Part shown: in pieces, positions 1-10,600 of the stretch
How the letters are laid out: each line of letters opens with the position of its first letter
Numbering within the stretch: position 1 is the first letter of the stretch
DNA from: Geosiphon pyriformis
Lineage: Eukaryota > Glomeromycota > Glomeromycetes > Archaeosporales > Geosiphonaceae
Direction: 5' to 3'
Length of the DNA: 64,000 nt
Assembly: GCA_016748015.1 (NCBI GenBank)
Contig: JAAOMT010000694.1
Span: 1 to 64,000, forward strand
Notes under the pieces: generated by a model
Told to the model about the DNA's origin: nothing
The model's database searches: none
What the model saw: the letters and a program-made list of their open reading frames with translations, nothing else
Made by a program: the position numbers and the translations under genes

Positions 1-1
1 C

Positions 2-262
2 ATTATACAGTTAGATGTCTCAAGAGTTTTAACTATTGCTAAAAGAGCCAAAACTCTAATACAAAGATTTGGTCTCTTGGATACAAAACTCATTTCGCCT
101 CAAGTGTTATATACCTTATTGATAAAAGACTTTAACAAACTAGTTAGCTTTGAGTTAGATAAAATCCTTCCAATAGATTACACCATAAATAGTCTAATTT
201 TGCTGGAGCTTAATCTCTTTAGAGAGGATAATATTATGATTGAAACCTGTACTTCTTATTAA
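2..262 (+). pseudogene. Gyp-A ORF3, C-terminal part (A-1)
   Basis: C-terminal 86 codons of the extra ORF that follows integrase in Gyp-A. The reading frame is open from the window edge to the TAA at 260-262 and matches the end of ORF3 in A-4 (54410-54661), including the LDxxRVLTIAKRAKTLIQRFG stretch. The last 10 codons lie inside the 3' LTR, which begins at 232. Function is unknown and I see no family I can name. Where A-4 has TGA and A-2 has TAG between the two halves of ORF3, this copy has CAG, so the frame was once continuous. Confidence 0.7.
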
Positions 263-956
263 TTATCACATATATTAGCCACTGATGTCATATGATTAAC
301 CACACTATTTTTAGAAAGTAATTATTGATCTGATCAATGACCTGAATATTGATCTGATTATTGACCTGATTATTGACCTAATTATTGACCTAATTATTAA
401 CCTAGTTGTTGATTTGATTATTGACCACTTTTGATAGCTATATAAGTAATAAATCTCTTAGCTGTAGAAAAGCATGTAATAACAAACATCTGAATAATCA
501 AGAATAAATAAAATAACAACTTTCATCTCAATCCTTCTCTTATTGCTAATTTTCCTTTCCCTACTTTCATGTATCTGAACATCTTAAAGATAAAAAATTA
601 CTTATTGGCCTTTTCCTAATGTATATAATTATAGCATTTGAAAATTATTTGAATAAACATGACTGAAAAGCACAAGTTGATACCTGATATTGAATTCTAA
701 GAGTGCCAACATGAGGCATAGAATTATACCAGTGGTAATCAATTATTGACAGTACAAACTATTCTTTTACCTTCAGATTCCCCAGTTATCTTTGAAAAGA
801 ATAGCGACTGAGATATTTTATGAAACTGATCTCACATATTGAATCCATACTCATTCAATTTGCTCTTTAAAGTTGAATTCTCCTTTTATTATTTTTATCA
901 CCCTACAATCCTGTTCTCTCTTACTATCCATTAACTTGTTACTCTAACTCATAACA
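232..956 (+). repeat. Gyp-A LTR (3' LTR of A-1)
   Basis: 725-bp LTR. The family consensus starts TGTTAY and ends RTAACA; this copy starts TATTAT (G to A) and ends ATAACA. A CTATATAAG TATA-like box is at 438-446. Five more copies are at 3335, 12697, 29460, 37827 and 54631. It is longer than the 630-bp copies because of a 12-bp minisatellite at 321-428. Confidence 0.9.
321..428 (+). repeat. 12-bp minisatellite in LTR, about 9 units
   Basis: Nine diverged 12-bp units of the type ATTATTGACCTG lie directly upstream of the TATA-like box. Other Gyp-A LTRs carry 1, 8, 5, 1 and 1 units at the same point. The position in U3 suggests a possible upstream activating region, but that is inference. Confidence 0.8.
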
Positions 957-957
957 A

Positions 958-1658
958 TACTATCCACAAACAAATGGGTTAGTTGAAAGATTTAACAGAA
1001 CATTGTGTAAAACAATTACCAAAATCAGCCAAAAAAACCAGGACAAATGGGATTTGTTTATACCATCAATATTATTTGCTTATCAGACAATGAAGCAAGA
1101 CACAACACAAGCAACACTATTTGAATTAGTATACAGTAGAACAGCAACATTACCAGTTGAAATAGAAGTACAAACATATCCAACAGAACCAATAACAGAA
1201 AAAAATTTTCAAAAAACATTGTTAAAAAGAACATATAACTTAATGGAGACACTAGAAACAAATGGCGAAAAGCAGTTGATAACATCTAGAAGTCACAAAA
1301 AAAACAAAAAAAAAGACATAATAACCAACTACCGGATAAACCAGTTGAATTTAAGATTGGAGACAAAGTACTTCTACATTATACCAAAGCAAAAAAACAA
1401 TTGAGTAGAAAATTTGACTCCAAATAAGACAAACTATTTTACATAGAAAAAATTCTTAGAAATAGAACTTATAAATTAAGATGGGACAACAAAATCTTAG
1501 CCAAAACAGCACATGGTGATCAACTAAAACCATACTACTATATAGTATTATCATCCACCAATAACATTTCACAACTGGGAGTAGAGAGAATACTAGTCCA
1601 ACCAGATGAGATTCCACAAGATCTGGAACCAATTATAATCATTAAACTAAACACATAA
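958..1658 (+). pseudogene. Gyp-B integrase, C-terminal half
   Basis: Encodes the end of the catalytic core and the C-terminal domain of a Ty3/Gypsy integrase. The third acidic residue of the D,D,E triad is visible in TNGLVERFNRTL just after 958. This is followed by the usual FAYQT, FELVYSRT and RTYNLMETLE stretches and a C-terminal region of the KIGDKVLLHYTK type. At least one frameshift lies between about 1270 and 1400, and a stop is at 1656-1658. The N-terminal zinc-binding part and the first two acidic residues lie left of the A-1 insertion, outside the window. The function in an intact element would be insertion of the cDNA in the nucleus. Confidence 0.8.
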
Positions 1659-2363
1659 AATTAAACAACCAAAAGAGTATATAAAGACACAGTATATGTG
1701 ACAAAAACAATATTAGAGAAATAGAAATTACTAACAACATCTATTCACTAGCACAACAATTATTTTAACTGATCCAACAACAAGAGATAGAAATTACAAT
1801 TAATTAACAAACCATTAGATACAAAAACACCAGAAAGAGACCACAAAATAAAGTACAGAAAAAATCAGAAAACACTGTTGACAAAATAATCACAAAAGTA
1901 AAAGTGACAATAGAAGCACAACTAAAAGTCACTCAATATCAAGAGTTGACTATAAAAACTTGAAATTGGTGAATACAACAATTTCCAAGAAATTTTTGTT
2001 ACTTCTACTTGGGACAATACTTGAACATTCAGAATTTATACACAGATAAAACAAAACAATTATTCAACACAACAATACTGTAATAACTAGAACAATTTGT
2101 AAAAAAGAACAATTTGACCACACAAACAAGAGCCATTTATTGGCTACACACTAGATTTTAAGACTGACCAGAAATCTTATTCAATTCAGCAATAAACTTC
2201 ATTACTATTAACCAAATAAGACAATAACCAATGCCCAATTTGAAAAATTACAGAACAAAATAACCCAAGTAATTATCAAAAAAGAGATTCAAGAAATACT
2301 CAAAGACAGAAAATTAGAATTAGGAGATCTCGACAGAGCTCAATACTAAAGAGAAAAGAATAA
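1659..2363 (+). other. Gyp-B region between integrase and 3' LTR (decayed 3' ORF)
   Basis: About 700 bp with many stops in all frames. A short open stretch near 2240-2349 (reading ...ELGDLDRAQY then TAA) is shared with B-2, where the same peptide ends at the corresponding place, so a 3' ORF probably existed here. Unlike Gyp-A and Gyp-D, this frame ends 14 nt before the LTR. A purine-rich tract of the PPT type (AAAGAGAAAAGAATAA) ends directly at the LTR start. Confidence 0.5.
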
Positions 2364-3215
2364 TGTTACTTATAGAATATAGAAAATATATTAGCATATA
2401 AATTAGCCAATTAAAAGTAACCATAGTAAATATGAAATTCCAAAATTTTTCTCAGAGGAATTACAGGATTCCAGAAATTTCAGGATTCTTGTACAAGAAA
2501 TCACAGAATTCCAGAATTTTTTTTAAAGGAATTACAGGATTTCAGGAATTGCAGGATTTCTGGTGTGAAGAATTAAAGAATTAAAGAATCTTAATTATGT
2601 ATATATAGTAGTAGCATTAGAAGTAAAAAAGGCAGACCTCTCAGTTTAGATTTAATCTAAGCAACCTTTCCATTCACAAACATTAATAAATAATTATTCA
2701 CTATCTTAATCTATTTTTTACTATTAATACTTTATGTTAATAGTAATTGATACTTAACCACACTAAAATAATAGCTCCTAATCACAGCTATTAATAAGAT
2801 ACTAACATTTATTGTCTTGACTAAACTTCTTTATTTTTCTTTTCTTTTCTTTTATTTTTCTTTCTTTTATTTTGTTGTTATGTACAAATTGATTAAAAGA
2901 TTAAAACACTGAGTTATTGACATCACGAATAGTCTGATAAAAGACCCAGAAATAAGAGTAGAATTATATATATATTAACAGATAGCTTACCAAAAAGGCA
3001 CAACTGCCAGAATAAAACTGGCCACCAAGCTAAGAAAAAAATTAGATGGAATTGCAATTCTAAGAAGCTACAACAAAATCACAACTGAATCTCTGCCTAT
3101 TATACAAAAGACTTAACCAAAACCTTTAGACAAACAACCTTCAGATATTACCAATGTTATTAAGCAAATTAGCACCAAGTTACAGATTTGTTATTTGATT
3201 TGAGATCCTGTAACA
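2364..3215 (+). repeat. Gyp-B LTR (3' LTR of B-1)
   Basis: 852 bp, starting TGTTACT and ending TGTAACA. The other copy is at 31361-32193 on the minus strand (833 bp). A TATATATAG box lies at 2600-2608, with GATTTAATCTAAG about 40 bp downstream in both copies. A degenerate run of GGAATTnCAGGATT-like units at about 2450-2570 is also present in the other LTR. Confidence 0.8.
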
Positions 3216-3334
3216 ACATAAGCACATTGCTTAAGAAATTATAGCACATTGCTTAGAAATGTGAGTGATCTTGTAAAACTTAAATTATGTATATATAGCA
3301 AGAGTATTAGAAACAGAAAAGACAGAATAATTAC
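3216..3334 (+). other. Spacer with Gyp-B LTR-like fragment
   Basis: Short stretch between B-1 and A-2. The part at about 3282-3325 resembles the TATA-box region of the Gyp-B LTR (TTATGTATATATAG followed by AGAAACAGAAAAGACAG), suggesting a remnant of another LTR. No coding signal is seen. Confidence 0.45.
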
Positions 3335-3965
3335 TGTTACAGTTAAAACTTATACTTTTTATTAATTATTACATGTATTAGTCACTAATGTCATATAATT
3401 AACCACCCTATTTTTAGATAGTAATTATTGACCACTTTTAATAGCTATATAAGCAATGAATTTCTTAGCTATAGAAAAGTATATAAGAATCAAAGAAAGA
3501 AAAGAAATAAAATAACAACTTTCATCTCAATTATTCTCTTATTACTAATTTTTCTTTCCCTATCTTCAAGTATCTGAACATCTTAGGATAAAAGATTACT
3601 TGTTGGTTATTCTTTACCCTTTTCTTGAAACAAATAATTGTAGCATTTGAAAATTATTGAATAAAACATAACTGAAGAACACATCTAATATCTGATATTG
3701 AATTCTAAGAGTGTTAATATAAGGCATAGAATTATACCAGTGTGTGATCATTTGTTAACAGTATGGACTATCTTTTTACTTTCAGATTCTTCAGTTATCT
3801 TTTGAAAAATATAGTGACTAAGATATTTTATAAGACTGATCTTACACATTGAATCTATACTCATTTAATTTGCTTTTTAAAGTTAAATTCCCTTTGATTT
3901 CTTTTATTACTCTACAATCTTGTTTTCCCTTGCTATCTATTAGCTTGTTACTCCAACCTGTAACA
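3335..3965 (+). repeat. Gyp-A 5' LTR of A-2
   Basis: 631 bp, TGTTAC...GTAACA. TATA-like CTATATAAG at 3445-3453. It has only one 12-bp unit upstream of the TATA box, whereas its partner 3' LTR has eight. Confidence 0.9.
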
Positions 3966-3971
3966 TAAAAG

Positions 3972-3988
3972 TGGTGCTTCCTGTGAGG
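3972..3988 (+). other. Candidate primer-binding site of A-2
   Basis: TGGTGCTTCCTGTGAGG starts 6 nt after the LTR. The leading TGG is what a tRNA 3' CCA end would pair with. The same site is present in A-4 at 38462. Which tRNA would prime cannot be told from this window. Confidence 0.5.
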
Positions 3989-4257
3989 TTGTCAAAATTT
4001 TATTGTATAAGTAATTATTTATACCTGCCACAACAATCAGAAAAACACTTTAAAGCATACAACAAAAATGATCTAGACTTTATTAAACTCAATCTTTTGC
4101 TCTTTTGCTTGATTTGCTTCCCCATTAAAGAACAATCCAGTAAACAATTCCAAAATTTTTGGAACTGGTTCTTAAACAAGCATTCAGCTGAAACCTACAC
4201 AGTCTATACAACTTACTACTTTGACCAAGCTTATCTTAAAGACAACTTTGAAGAAAG

Positions 4258-4657
4258 AAATTTGTATTTAGTGTCATATTGGTTGACAGTAGCTGCTTTC
4301 TCAAAATCATTCAACCATTCAATTGAATCTTGTGTATTACCTCTAAATAAAAGTAGTGGGGTGTTGTTTTTTTATCCCAAAGCAGTTATATACTTTGGAG
4401 CACAGCTAAAATATTTGCTTGCATAGAGTTATTAGTTATTGGTTTAGAAATAACTGTTTGTGTAGAATGTTCTGATTCACTTGAAAAGAGATCAAAAACA
4501 GGATTAGTTTAGTAGCTTTCTTTTTTTGTTTCAAGGGAAGTCTTAATTGATTGATAGATAGCAATCCAAATGTGGATTTGATGATTCAAATATTCGAAAT
4601 CAAGAGACTGTTGTTCAAAGATTGTTGAGTATAAAAGTTGATTAATACTGTTGTTTT
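4258..4657 (-). other. Inverted segment inside A-2 gag
   Basis: This interval reads as the reverse complement of A-4 38762-39158: its minus strand encodes the same gag segment (YQFEYLNHQIHI and DDFERAAT-type peptides), while both flanks are in the normal orientation. The breakpoints fall at short GAAA/TTTC inverted repeats. Confidence 0.85.
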
Positions 4658-5546
4658 AAATCATTGGTAGTTACTTTCAAGACTTTTCTGCTACTTGGTT
4701 TTTACAAGAAACTAATGCTGGTGCTCACCAAAGAATCATTAGATGAACACCAACAAATACTGGAAAAAAAAATACCTCTTTTACTACTTGCTTTGAAAAT
4801 AAATTCAGAACTCCCATCTTAATTTCTAAATGGTACATGGAACTAGAAAAAAAAACCCAAAATTCCAGTAAAGTGGTAACTGAATATGCCAAAGCCATCA
4901 AAAAGTTAATTAAAAGAGTCAACTCTGGAAGAAACTGGACAAAAGAACAAAAAATTCATTCCTTTACAAAAGGATTGAAAACAGATTTGTCATATGCTTT
5001 TTGGCCCCTGCTGGCCTTGAAAAATAATTTCACAATGAATATGGCTATTAAACTTGTCCAGAGAATAGAAGACAATTAAAGAATACACCTAGAATCTACA
5101 CTTTCAGTTTTTGCTCCTGCTCTTGTTATGGCTTCTGCTTCCCAAATGGCTGGTATCTCTTTTGCTGCCCAAACTCAAGACCCAAATAAACAGTTAATAG
5201 ATAAATTTACAGCTAATTTTGCCTGATTACTAGAATTTTTAGCCCAAGCAGTCAGAGAAAATTAACAATTTCAAAGACCCAAATTTGAGCCCTGTTTTAA
5301 TCAACCCCAGCAATCCCTTTATTAAAGACAACAAAATTGTGATCCATCTGTGTGTTATCACTGTAAATTAACTAGACATTTCTTCAGAAATTGCAACAAT
5401 TCTCCCCTGCCTTCTTTAGCTCTCAAAAACAATAACAATTAAAACAACAAAACTATCAACAACAATGTCCCCAAACAAAGACCCAATTATACTAACATCA
5501 ATTTTTTTGGAGAGAATCTCTTAGTTAAAGCCACTGTTTATTAGCC

Positions 5547-5553
5547 TTTAAAC
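5547..5553 (+). promoter_or_regulatory. TTTAAAC slippery heptamer at gag/pol junction (A-2)
   Basis: T TTA AAC in the gag reading frame just before the gag stop, at the same place as in A-4 (49892-49898). This is a canonical -1 ribosomal frameshift heptamer; pol lies in the -1 frame. Confidence 0.6.
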
Positions 5554-5559
5554 TAGTAG

Positions 5560-6084
5560 GCATATTTCCAAAGGGTGAAAGTGCAAACCAATTAGAAGAA
5601 AACCCTTTTTATGCTTTTAACTTAACTAATAATAACCATAACATGGATAAACTAGCAATCAACACCTCTGAATTAACAAGAAAGAAGAAAAAACTAAGGT
5701 TGATTTCGTTCTAGATCCAAATAAAGCATTCAAATCAACTGCTGATAACAATAAGCCATTAAAGTCTAGAGTTTTTAAAAATTCTCCAAAGTTGAAATCC
5801 CCAAAAATAGTACAAAAATCTGGCCCCTATTCTGTTGTTAAAGATCTCATAAAAATCTTAGCACATATTATATTTGGCCAACTAATAACCCATCCACAGT
5901 TCAAAAAAGATCTTTGCAAATTATTAATACCAAAGAAAAAAACACCAAAAACCAACAAACACTCCTGCCAAGCTGGACTTACTGACAACAACAATATTAC
6001 CTCTTTAATTTGTAAAGTCCAAGTGGCTGGTTACTTTATTGATCTGATCCTAGACAGTAAATCATCTGTTAGTGTAATTGCCAA
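5560..6084 (+). pseudogene. Gyp-A pol, N-terminal part through the protease active site (A-2)
   Basis: Starts in the -1 frame relative to gag and is frameshifted near 5690. From 5792 it reads KSPKIVQKSGPYSVVKDL, collinear with A-4 50130 onwards, and reaches the aspartic protease segment AGYFIDLILDSKSSVSVIAK. The active-site triad D-S-G, intact in A-4, is D-S-K here (6053-6061), which would abolish proteolysis. The gene is then split by LINE L-1; the rest of the protease resumes at 8498. The protease would normally mature Gag and Pol inside the particle. Confidence 0.75.
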
Positions 6085-8497
6085 ACTCTTTCTTTTCTTA
6101 ATTTTATGATTATGACTAGAGCTAAAAGTAAAAAAGTTGCAAACATTATTTTTCTTATAGTAACTAATAAAGTTTTAACACAAAAGGGTTTCTCTGTTAT
6201 TGAAGCAGCTAGACAAAATGTTCTGGCTATATTTCCTTTAAAAAATATTAATGAAAAGCTGTTTTTAATAGCTTCTGGTTCATTTTTTTTACCTTTGGCT
6301 GGTAGTTTTTTTCTAGTTAAAGTTCCTTCCAAAAGACACACTCAGATTAGTTTTAGTGTTGTCTCTACTACTTCTAAAAGCCCAAAGATTTTTAATAACA
6401 GACCAGTCAACAAGTTGGTCTTCTCTGCTCTCACCACTCTCACTACTACTACTACTATTACTACTACTACTTCACAAATGGCTATAAAAGCCAAAAATTC
6501 CAAAAAACAGCAGCTGGCATTTACAACTGCTATGGTCACATTGAATCCCTTTGTGGTTTCAAATGAGATCTTGGGTAAGATCTCCACAGTAGCAACCAGG
6601 GTCCTTTCTGATATAGATGGCAACAACAGTAGCACATCTTCAAGATGGATCAAGATCAATCACTGGCTGTATTGCCTGATGTGGTACTTTTTGGCAAATT
6701 ATCACCAATTCCAGTAGCAAAACAGTTCATTATTTCAGATGATCTCAAAGATTGGGCTGATCAAATGGGAATAGAATCAACTGCTTCTTCCCCAGTTTTT
6801 GGTGCTGCTAATGGTAGTGCTTGGAAGAATGTGAATGGTTATCAAAGGTTTTCTGGTTGGGTGGCCTCTAATCTTGTACCTGGTGCTACATTTAAGATTA
6901 AAATGGCTCTGCTTAGTTCTTTGTTTCAGTTGCTGTCTGGTTGCATTGGGCTTAAGTCTGTTTTAAGAGATGCTGTTAAGTTGTTCTGTATGGAATTTGC
7001 ATTTTAGAAAAGTCTAAATAGTGCCATTGGTAATGAAGTTTTTTTGATCACTCTTAAAATTGCAAGATCTTCTAATATGGCCTCTGTCTCTTTTTTTTCT
7101 TTGTCAATTGCACTTTGTAATATATCTTTGGGTACCTCTTCTAATGACATCAAATCTGCTCTTGGCATGTTTAGTGTTGTTACTTTAGTTAAGTTGAAAC
7201 TGGCTGGTTTATGGCAATATGCTGTGGTTCATTTCAAAAACACTTCTTCTGCTGCTGCTATTCTTACTCACTAGTTTGTGCTGGTTAGAAAAAACAGTAT
7301 TAGAATTCTCCCTATTACCAACCAAAATGATATTATTTCTTCAAAAGATGCTTTTAAAGCTAAGTTGGTTAATCTTTTCTTTGGCTGTATTGTCTTTGAA
7401 ATAAGTAATTTGGTCTTTCAAGTTAGTGGCCATACATGTTTTATTCCTTGCTCCTCTGAATCTTACTGATGTTAATGCTTTGCTGTAATTATTTTTGATT
7501 CTTTGGAATCTCTGAATGTTACTGTGTCAAAAACTGGTACTTTGTGTGGTTGCTGTATTTGGTAAAAAACTTCTGAATGTTGTCACTGCTACAAGTGTCA
7601 AGACTTGAATTATTTGGCTGTAAACTGCAAGAAATCATCTTCTTTTCTACCCAAACTTTTTTTCAACACTTCTGGTGGCTTCAAAGTTTTCAAATCTTCT
7701 TTTGCTGGATCTAAATTTTATGCCAAAGCTGCTGCTTTAATGGTTCCTTCTGTTGCTGCTGCTACTGATATAGACTTGAATCTTGATGGTCCTCCCAAAA
7801 ATACAACATCCATGTTGCCTGCTGTTTTTTCTGCTCCCAATTTTGCTGTTGAATCTAGGTTGACTTTTTTGAAATTCCACTTTAGTAAACTGTCTGTGTT
7901 GATAAAATCTTTGGTTGAACTTGTTGGTGCTCTGGTTGTTTTGGTTACCAAATTGCTGTCTATTCTATCTGCTGTAGATGTATCAGTTAAGGAAAGTATG
8001 GCTGAATTGGCTAAGCAAAATAAAGACTTGGCTGTTGTTGCTTCTCTGATACAGAAAAAAATAACACACTTCAAGAAAAAATGTAAGCAGGCCTGCTTGG
8101 AGGATGTATTTGATGATAATAATATGGTTAATAATAATAATAATAATGATAAAGATTTTTCAGTTTATAATAACACTTTTAATGTTATGATGCACCTTTG
8201 GGAAAATCAGCCTTCTGGTATTAAATCCAGTCCTAATCAGACTGCTAAGTGGATAAGTAGTATGGTTAAGAATAGTCATGAGCTTATTAGCATTATGGGT
8301 AAGATATATGAATTAGATATGTTTAATATATTAGATAGCAAAAGTAGTACTAGTATGTAGTTAGGGCTTTCTGCTTGTGATTAGTCATATCTTGTAATTT
8401 GTATTATTGGGTAAACTGGCTTTATAAAAGCATCACATTACTGTAAACATAACTAATAAATAATCAGCATGGCTATATATTAACCAAAAAAAAAAAA
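6085..8497 (+). mobile_element. L-1: ORF1-only LINE-like element with poly(A)
   Basis: A 2.4-kb retroposed unit inserted in the A-2 protease. It starts with ACTCTTTC...TTAATTTTATG, the same 5' end as L-3 (28131 reading down). It encodes a complete ORF1, has a roughly 125-bp 3' UTR and ends in a 12-A tract at 8486-8497; the host gene resumes immediately after. No ORF2 is present. About 11 bp of target sequence seem to be missing and no clear target duplication is visible. Confidence 0.85.
6106..8360 (+). pseudogene. LINE L-type ORF1 (L-1): RRM-like modules plus CCHC knuckle
   Basis: About 750 codons, broken by frameshifts (about 6640, 7260) and stops. Order: low-complexity N-terminus with MIMTRAKSKK, VEA/IEAARQNVL and KVPSKRHTQISFS; GWVASNLVPGATFKIK; an RRM-like module near 7080-7300 (ALCNISLGTSSNDIKSALG, LAGLWQYAVVHFK); a second module near 7320-7480; a CCHC knuckle near 7580-7630 in which His is Tyr (CYKCQDLNYLAVNC); a C-terminal coiled-coil-like region; and the conserved end MMHLWENQ...SSTSM. 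LINE ORF1 proteins bind element RNA. An Asp-rich run near 8113-8160 is now mostly Asn, as expected from G to A changes. Confidence 0.8.
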
Positions 8498-10600
8498 GCA
8501 ATTGGCAGAAAGATTGATAAGCCTTCTACTTGACTTATAACCAACTTACATAATAACAAAAAGAAAAGCCTGGGCATAGCCAAAGCTATTCTTGTTTGCA
8601 TCAATGGCATTAGCATTAAAACTAACATGGAAGTATTCAAAGCAAAAGAGTACACCATAATTGTTAACAATGAGTGGCTCAAAAAAGCCAAAGCACTACT
8701 TGACTATGAACTTTGTGAGCTAATCATCAGATGTAGTAAAAAACCTATTGTGGTTAAGTGCTATTATAAAACAACCCCTCCAGTATCCAAGCAAAACTCA
8801 GAAGAAAAACAATTAAATGAATCAAATGATAAGAGTGATAAAAAAAAAGATCAAGAAGAACAAAAAAAAACTGCTAAACTTGCTTATACTATCTTTATCA
8901 GCAATGACAAGCTACTAGACAATATTAAAGCTAACAAAGAAAAAATCATAGTAAATAGCAAGCTGATTTGCTGGCTCTACTATAATATTCTTAGAAGAAT
9001 CTTTGATAAAAAACCTGACAAGAAAGCAAAATACAGTTATTAGTGATATAGCTTTTGTGTCAAGTACTAGTGCAATAAACTTTTGTATTCCTCTAGTGAT
9101 GAATACAAGTTCTGCCTAATTTATTATAAAGATTGGAAGCCAATTAGTTTGATACTCAAAGAAGAATTAAAAGAAGCACAAAAGTTCTTTGAGAATAAAC
9201 CACTTGAAATCAAATCACTAGTTACAAAACAAAAAAAAACTTTCTTCTGAAGAAAAGTGGACATTGACTAGAAATAGCCCAGTTATCTCAAAAGAAAATA
9301 ATATCTCTGAACAAACTTATGTGATATAACACACTATTACCACAAAAGAAACTTGTTCCATCTATTTGAAGCCTTATCAATTCAATCAATATAATGATGA
9401 GTTCATCAAAAAAGAAATAAACCAGATGAAAAATCTTAGATTTATACAAAAAACCAAGAGTAAATGGGCTTTTTCAGTTGTAGTAGTATCCAAAAAAGAT
9501 GGAACTTTATGTTTCTGTGTTAATTACCACTAATTAAATACCATTACTATAAAAGATATGTACTTACTTTCCAAAATTAATGCAATGCTAGATAAATTCA
9601 ATGATGCTGCTTTCTTTTCAATCATTAACTTAACTGTTAAATTCTGGCAAGTAGAGATGGATCCAGAAAGCAGAAAAAAAACTGCTTTTATCATCAAATA
9701 TGGCATATATGAATTCACAGTCATGCCTTTTGGTCTCACCAATGTCTCTTCCACTTTTCAATGCCTAATAAACAAAGTATTTGAATTAGTAAAAGAAAAC
9801 TTTGTTCTGGTCTACTTAGATGACATAATGGTCTATTCAAAAATCTGCAATGAACATCTTGAACATTTGCAAAAGATTTTTGATTTGCTCAGAAATGCTG
9901 GCCTTAAGATCAATTCAATCAAACTTTTCTTTGGATGCCAATCCACCCAGTTCCTTAGTTATCTTATTACAAAAGATGGAATTTTTTCTGATCCAGCTAA
10001 AGTTGAAAAAGTTCAAAACATTAGACAACCAATAAATGTTTCTAAACTACACTTTTTCCTTGGTTTGGCTTCTTACTATCACAAATTTATCAAGAATTTT
10101 TCCAAAATTGCTTTTCCTTTTAATTAATTACTTAGGAAAAATGTCAATTATTACTGAGGCACTTATCAACAAAAAGCTTTTGAAATTCTGAAAAAAAAAC
10201 TTGTTACTAAACCAATTCTTAAGACTCTTGATCTAGACCAATTTTTCATTTTTTACATTAATACATCTGGTTATGGACTTGGTACTATCCTTTCACAGAA
10301 AAATAAAAATAGCAGAGAATATGCCATAATATATACCAGTAGATCCCTTACACCAGCAGAAAAGAACTATTAAGTTACTGAACAAGAATGTTTAGTAGTA
10401 GTTTGGACTACTAATTATTGAGATCAATATCTTCTTGGTATAAAATTTCTAGTAGTAACAGATCATTAAGCCTTGGTTTGGCTGTGCAATAAAAAGAAGC
10501 TAGAACACAAATAAATAATTTGCTGGATACTCCACTTGAATGAATTTGACTATGATATTCAACACCACAAAGGAACAAATCATCAAAACACTGATGTTCT
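8498..10600 (+). pseudogene. Gyp-A pol: protease end, linker, reverse transcriptase, RNase H (A-2)
   Basis: Continues the protease directly after the L-1 poly(A) (VFKAKEYTIIVNNEWLKKAK). An acidic/lysine linker follows. Reverse transcriptase begins near 9400 (IKKEINQMKNL) and includes FWQVEMDPESRKKTAF, MPFGLTN and the catalytic box YLDD at 9813-9824, which is intact here, unlike in A-4. RNase H follows from about 10150 (GYGLGTIL, HHKGTNHQN). Stops at many former Gln and Trp codons show it is dead. Enzyme role: cDNA synthesis in the particle. Confidence 0.8.

Larger units (their letters stand above)
1..956 (+). mobile_element. Gyp-A copy A-1, 3' end (LTR retrotransposon, truncated by window edge)
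   Basis: The 3' terminus of a Ty3/Gypsy-like element: the end of ORF3 followed by a complete 3' LTR. It aligns by eye with 12470-13413 (A-2) and 54405-55259 (A-4). The sequence right of the LTR resumes in the middle of an integrase gene of a different family (Gyp-B), so A-1 is inserted in that element. The 5' part lies before the window, so the target duplication cannot be checked. Confidence 0.9.
957..3215 (+). mobile_element. Gyp-B copy B-1, 3' part
   Basis: The 3' part of a second Ty3/Gypsy-like family: integrase C-terminal half, a decayed 3' region and a 3' LTR. It is collinear with the minus-strand copy at 31361-33600 (B-2). The left end is cut by the A-1 insertion: integrase homology resumes mid-codon right after the A-1 LTR. 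Confidence 0.85.
4007..5559 (+). pseudogene. Gyp-A gag (A-2), with inverted segment
   Basis: Corresponds to the A-4 gag. The A-4 start codon ATG is ATA here (4007-4009). The N-terminal part (QQSEKHFKAYNKND..., FCLICFPIKEQSS, FWNWFLNKHSAETYT) is readable to about 4257. The next roughly 400 bp are inverted relative to A-4. Capsid sequence resumes near 4657 (WFLQETNAGAHQRI) and continues with KVVTEYAKAIKKLIKRV, a long linker and a CCHC knuckle around 5340-5400 (CYHCKLTRHFFRNC). The ancestral stop is at 5557-5559, preceded by a TAG where A-4 has TGG. Gag would form the particle that packages element RNA. Confidence 0.8.

Noticed and set aside
321-428. CRISPR-like array.
   Set aside because: Units are 12 bp, contiguous and without spacers, inside a eukaryotic LTR: a minisatellite.
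1058-1285. Hydrophobic minus-strand ORF as a membrane protein.
   Set aside because: Antisense of Gyp-B integrase. AT-rich antisense frames give Leu/Phe-rich peptides throughout this window.
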